Assembly (NCBI GenBank): GCA_002715785.1 | Contig: PBAA01000009.1 | Coordinates: forward strand, 30,537-38,020 | Length of the DNA: 7,484 bases | Direction of reading: 5' to 3' | DNA from: Gammaproteobacteria bacterium | GTDB lineage: Bacteria > Pseudomonadota > Gammaproteobacteria > Pseudomonadales > Azotimanducaceae | Translations under genes and position numbers: made by a program | Shown here: positions 6,439 to 7,484 of the stretch, piece after piece | Layout of the letters: each line of letters starts with the position of its first letter | Numbering within the stretch: position 1 is the first letter of the stretch | Notes under the pieces: generated by a model | What the model saw: only the letters and a program-made list of their open reading frames with translations | Databases searched by the model: none | What the model was told of the DNA's origin: nothing

Positions 6439-7484
6439 CGGCCCACGGCCTGCGGGTAAGACCCCAACGAACGAACTTCCAACGCAACCGAGCGGACCTC
6501 GTCAAGTACAGCAGCGATATGTCCAGACGACTGGTGCCCGTCGAAGTCGATGAAAAATACATAACTCCAGTTTGTCGATCGCGCAGGCCTCGTTTCGATC
6601 CGGGAAAGGCTTATTCCACCGCGGTGGAAGGGTTCAAGCACTTTAAACAAAGCTCCCGGTTCATCCCGCGTGGAAACAAGAATGGACGTTTTGTCATTTC
6701 CACTCGGACCGACGTCCTGATCCCCTATGACGAGGAACCGCGTCGTGTTGTCTGCTAAGTCTTCAATGTTCTGTTGTAGAACGATGAGGCCGTACCGATC
6801 GCCCGCCACTTCGCCAGCGATGGCTGCGCTGCGCTCCACTTCCCCGGCTAGTTTTGCCGCTTCGGCGTTACTGGCAACCGGCCTACGCTCGACGTTAGGA
6901 AGATGCGTATCTAGCCATCTCCGACATTGAGCCAAGGATTGCTCGTGTGAGTACACGCAGTCGATCTCATCTTGTTCGGTTCCCGCGCTTGCCAACAGCA
7001 CGTGGTGAATGGGCAGCTCGACTTCGCCGCAAATGTTAAGCGACGTCGCCATAAAACAATCGAGGGTATGGTTGACCATTCCCTCCGTGCTGTTTTCTAC
7101 TGGCACAACCCCGTAATGAGCACTACCCGACTCGACTTCACGAAAAACCTCATCAATGGAACTCAGCGGACTTGTTTTCGCAAAATGACCAAACTGCCTT
7201 ATCGTCGCCGCTTCCGTATACGTTCCAGAAGGCCCCAAATACGCAATTTTAATCGGCTGTTCGAGCGAAAGGCAGCAGGAGATAACTTCTCTAAAGAGTC
7301 TTTCGACAGAATCGTCCGAAAGGGGTCCTTCATTTTCAGATCGGAGCCGCTCAATGATCTGAGCCTCGCGTTCAGGACGATAGAACGGAGTAGTCGTCGC
7401 CTCACCAGTTGCACTCTTAATATCCGCAACCTTTATGGCGCAAGCCGCGCGTTCGTTAAGTAACGCTCTTAAACGGCGGTCGAT
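6435..7484 (-). CDS. pheA: Bifunctional chorismate mutase / prephenate dehydratase (P-protein), 5' end outside the window
   Basis: Cytoplasmic enzyme converting chorismate to prephenate and then to phenylpyruvate, the committed branch to phenylalanine. 349 residues are visible and the frame is open to the window edge, so the start lies beyond it. Numbering from the first visible codon, residues 1-76 are the AroQ-type mutase domain. R12, K23, R39 and E40 align with E. coli Arg28, Lys39, Arg51 and Glu52, and E75 falls where E. coli has Gln88. The dehydratase domain starts at YLGPSGTYTEAA (about 82-93) and carries the catalytic NTTRF motif (246-250). A C-terminal ACT domain (about 265-345) has GALF (277-280) and ETRP (297-300), the Phe-binding signature, with Thr for the usual Ser of ESRP. 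Feedback inhibition by phenylalanine is therefore likely. A TTG at 7238 could be mistaken for a start, but it lies inside the dehydratase domain. The TGA stop overlaps the hisC ATG. The family call is very secure. Confidence 0.96.
   Translation of the reverse strand: MDRRLRALLNERAACAIKVADIKSATGEATTTPFYRPEREAQIIERLRSENEGPLSDDSVERLFREVISCCLSLEQPIKIAYLGPSGTYTEAATIRQFGHFAKTSPLSSIDEVFREVESGSAHYGVVPVENSTEGMVNHTLDCFMATSLNICGEVELPIHHVLLASAGTEQDEIDCVYSHEQSLAQCRRWLDTHLPNVERRPVASNAEAAKLAGEVERSAAIAGEVAGDRYGLIVLQQNIEDLADNTTRFLVIGDQDVGPSGNDKTSILVSTRDEPGALFKVLEPFHRGGISLSRIETRPARSTNWSYVFFIDFDGHQSSGHIAAVLDEVRSVALEVRSLGSYPQAVGR

Noticed and set aside
6972..7463. Long plus-strand reading frame of 163 codons opposite pheA
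   Set aside because: It is antisense to well-conserved PheA sequence, resembles no protein I know, and is rich in Arg as expected for a shadow frame.

Overview
The window is a conserved housekeeping segment of a gammaproteobacterial chromosome, with every supported gene on the minus strand. In the direction of transcription (high to low coordinates) the order is pheA (5' end cut by the window edge), hisC, tyrA, cmk, rpsA, ihfB, lapA, lapB. An IhfB that closely matches the E. coli protein, next to LapA/LapB and a six-domain S1, points clearly to Gammaproteobacteria. The pheA-hisC-tyrA arrangement resembles the aromatic 'supraoperon' of Pseudomonas-like and oceanospirillalean lineages rather than that of enterics. 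I cannot name a genus from sequence alone.

Layout. Positions 7484-4535 hold three aromatic amino-acid genes: the chorismate mutase/prephenate dehydratase P-protein, a HisC-family aminotransferase and a stand-alone prephenate dehydrogenase. Each overlaps the next by 4 bp, and tyrA then overlaps cmk by 8 bp. Positions 4542-2129 carry cytidylate kinase and ribosomal protein S1, 11 bp apart. A 154-bp gap with a possible promoter precedes ihfB, which encodes the IHF beta subunit. Positions 1585-14 encode the inner-membrane pair LapA and LapB, which control lipopolysaccharide synthesis.

How the genes fit together. PheA makes prephenate and phenylpyruvate, TyrA converts prephenate to 4-hydroxyphenylpyruvate, and the HisC paralogue can plausibly transaminate these keto acids. 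Cmk (CMP/dCMP recycling), S1 (mRNA binding on the ribosome), IHF (DNA bending) and LapAB (LpxC turnover) are growth-linked functions that travel with this block by conserved linkage rather than in one pathway.

I see no undescribed system, mobile element, CRISPR array or RNA gene. The two points most worth a second look are the missing aroA, normally between or fused to tyrA and cmk, and a 12-bp inverted repeat just upstream of lapB whose 3' arm contains the lapB ribosome binding site. The only intergenic stretches are 154 bp (rpsA-ihfB), 77 bp (ihfB-lapA), 99 bp (lapA-lapB) and 11 bp (cmk-rpsA); no gap exceeds 300 bp.
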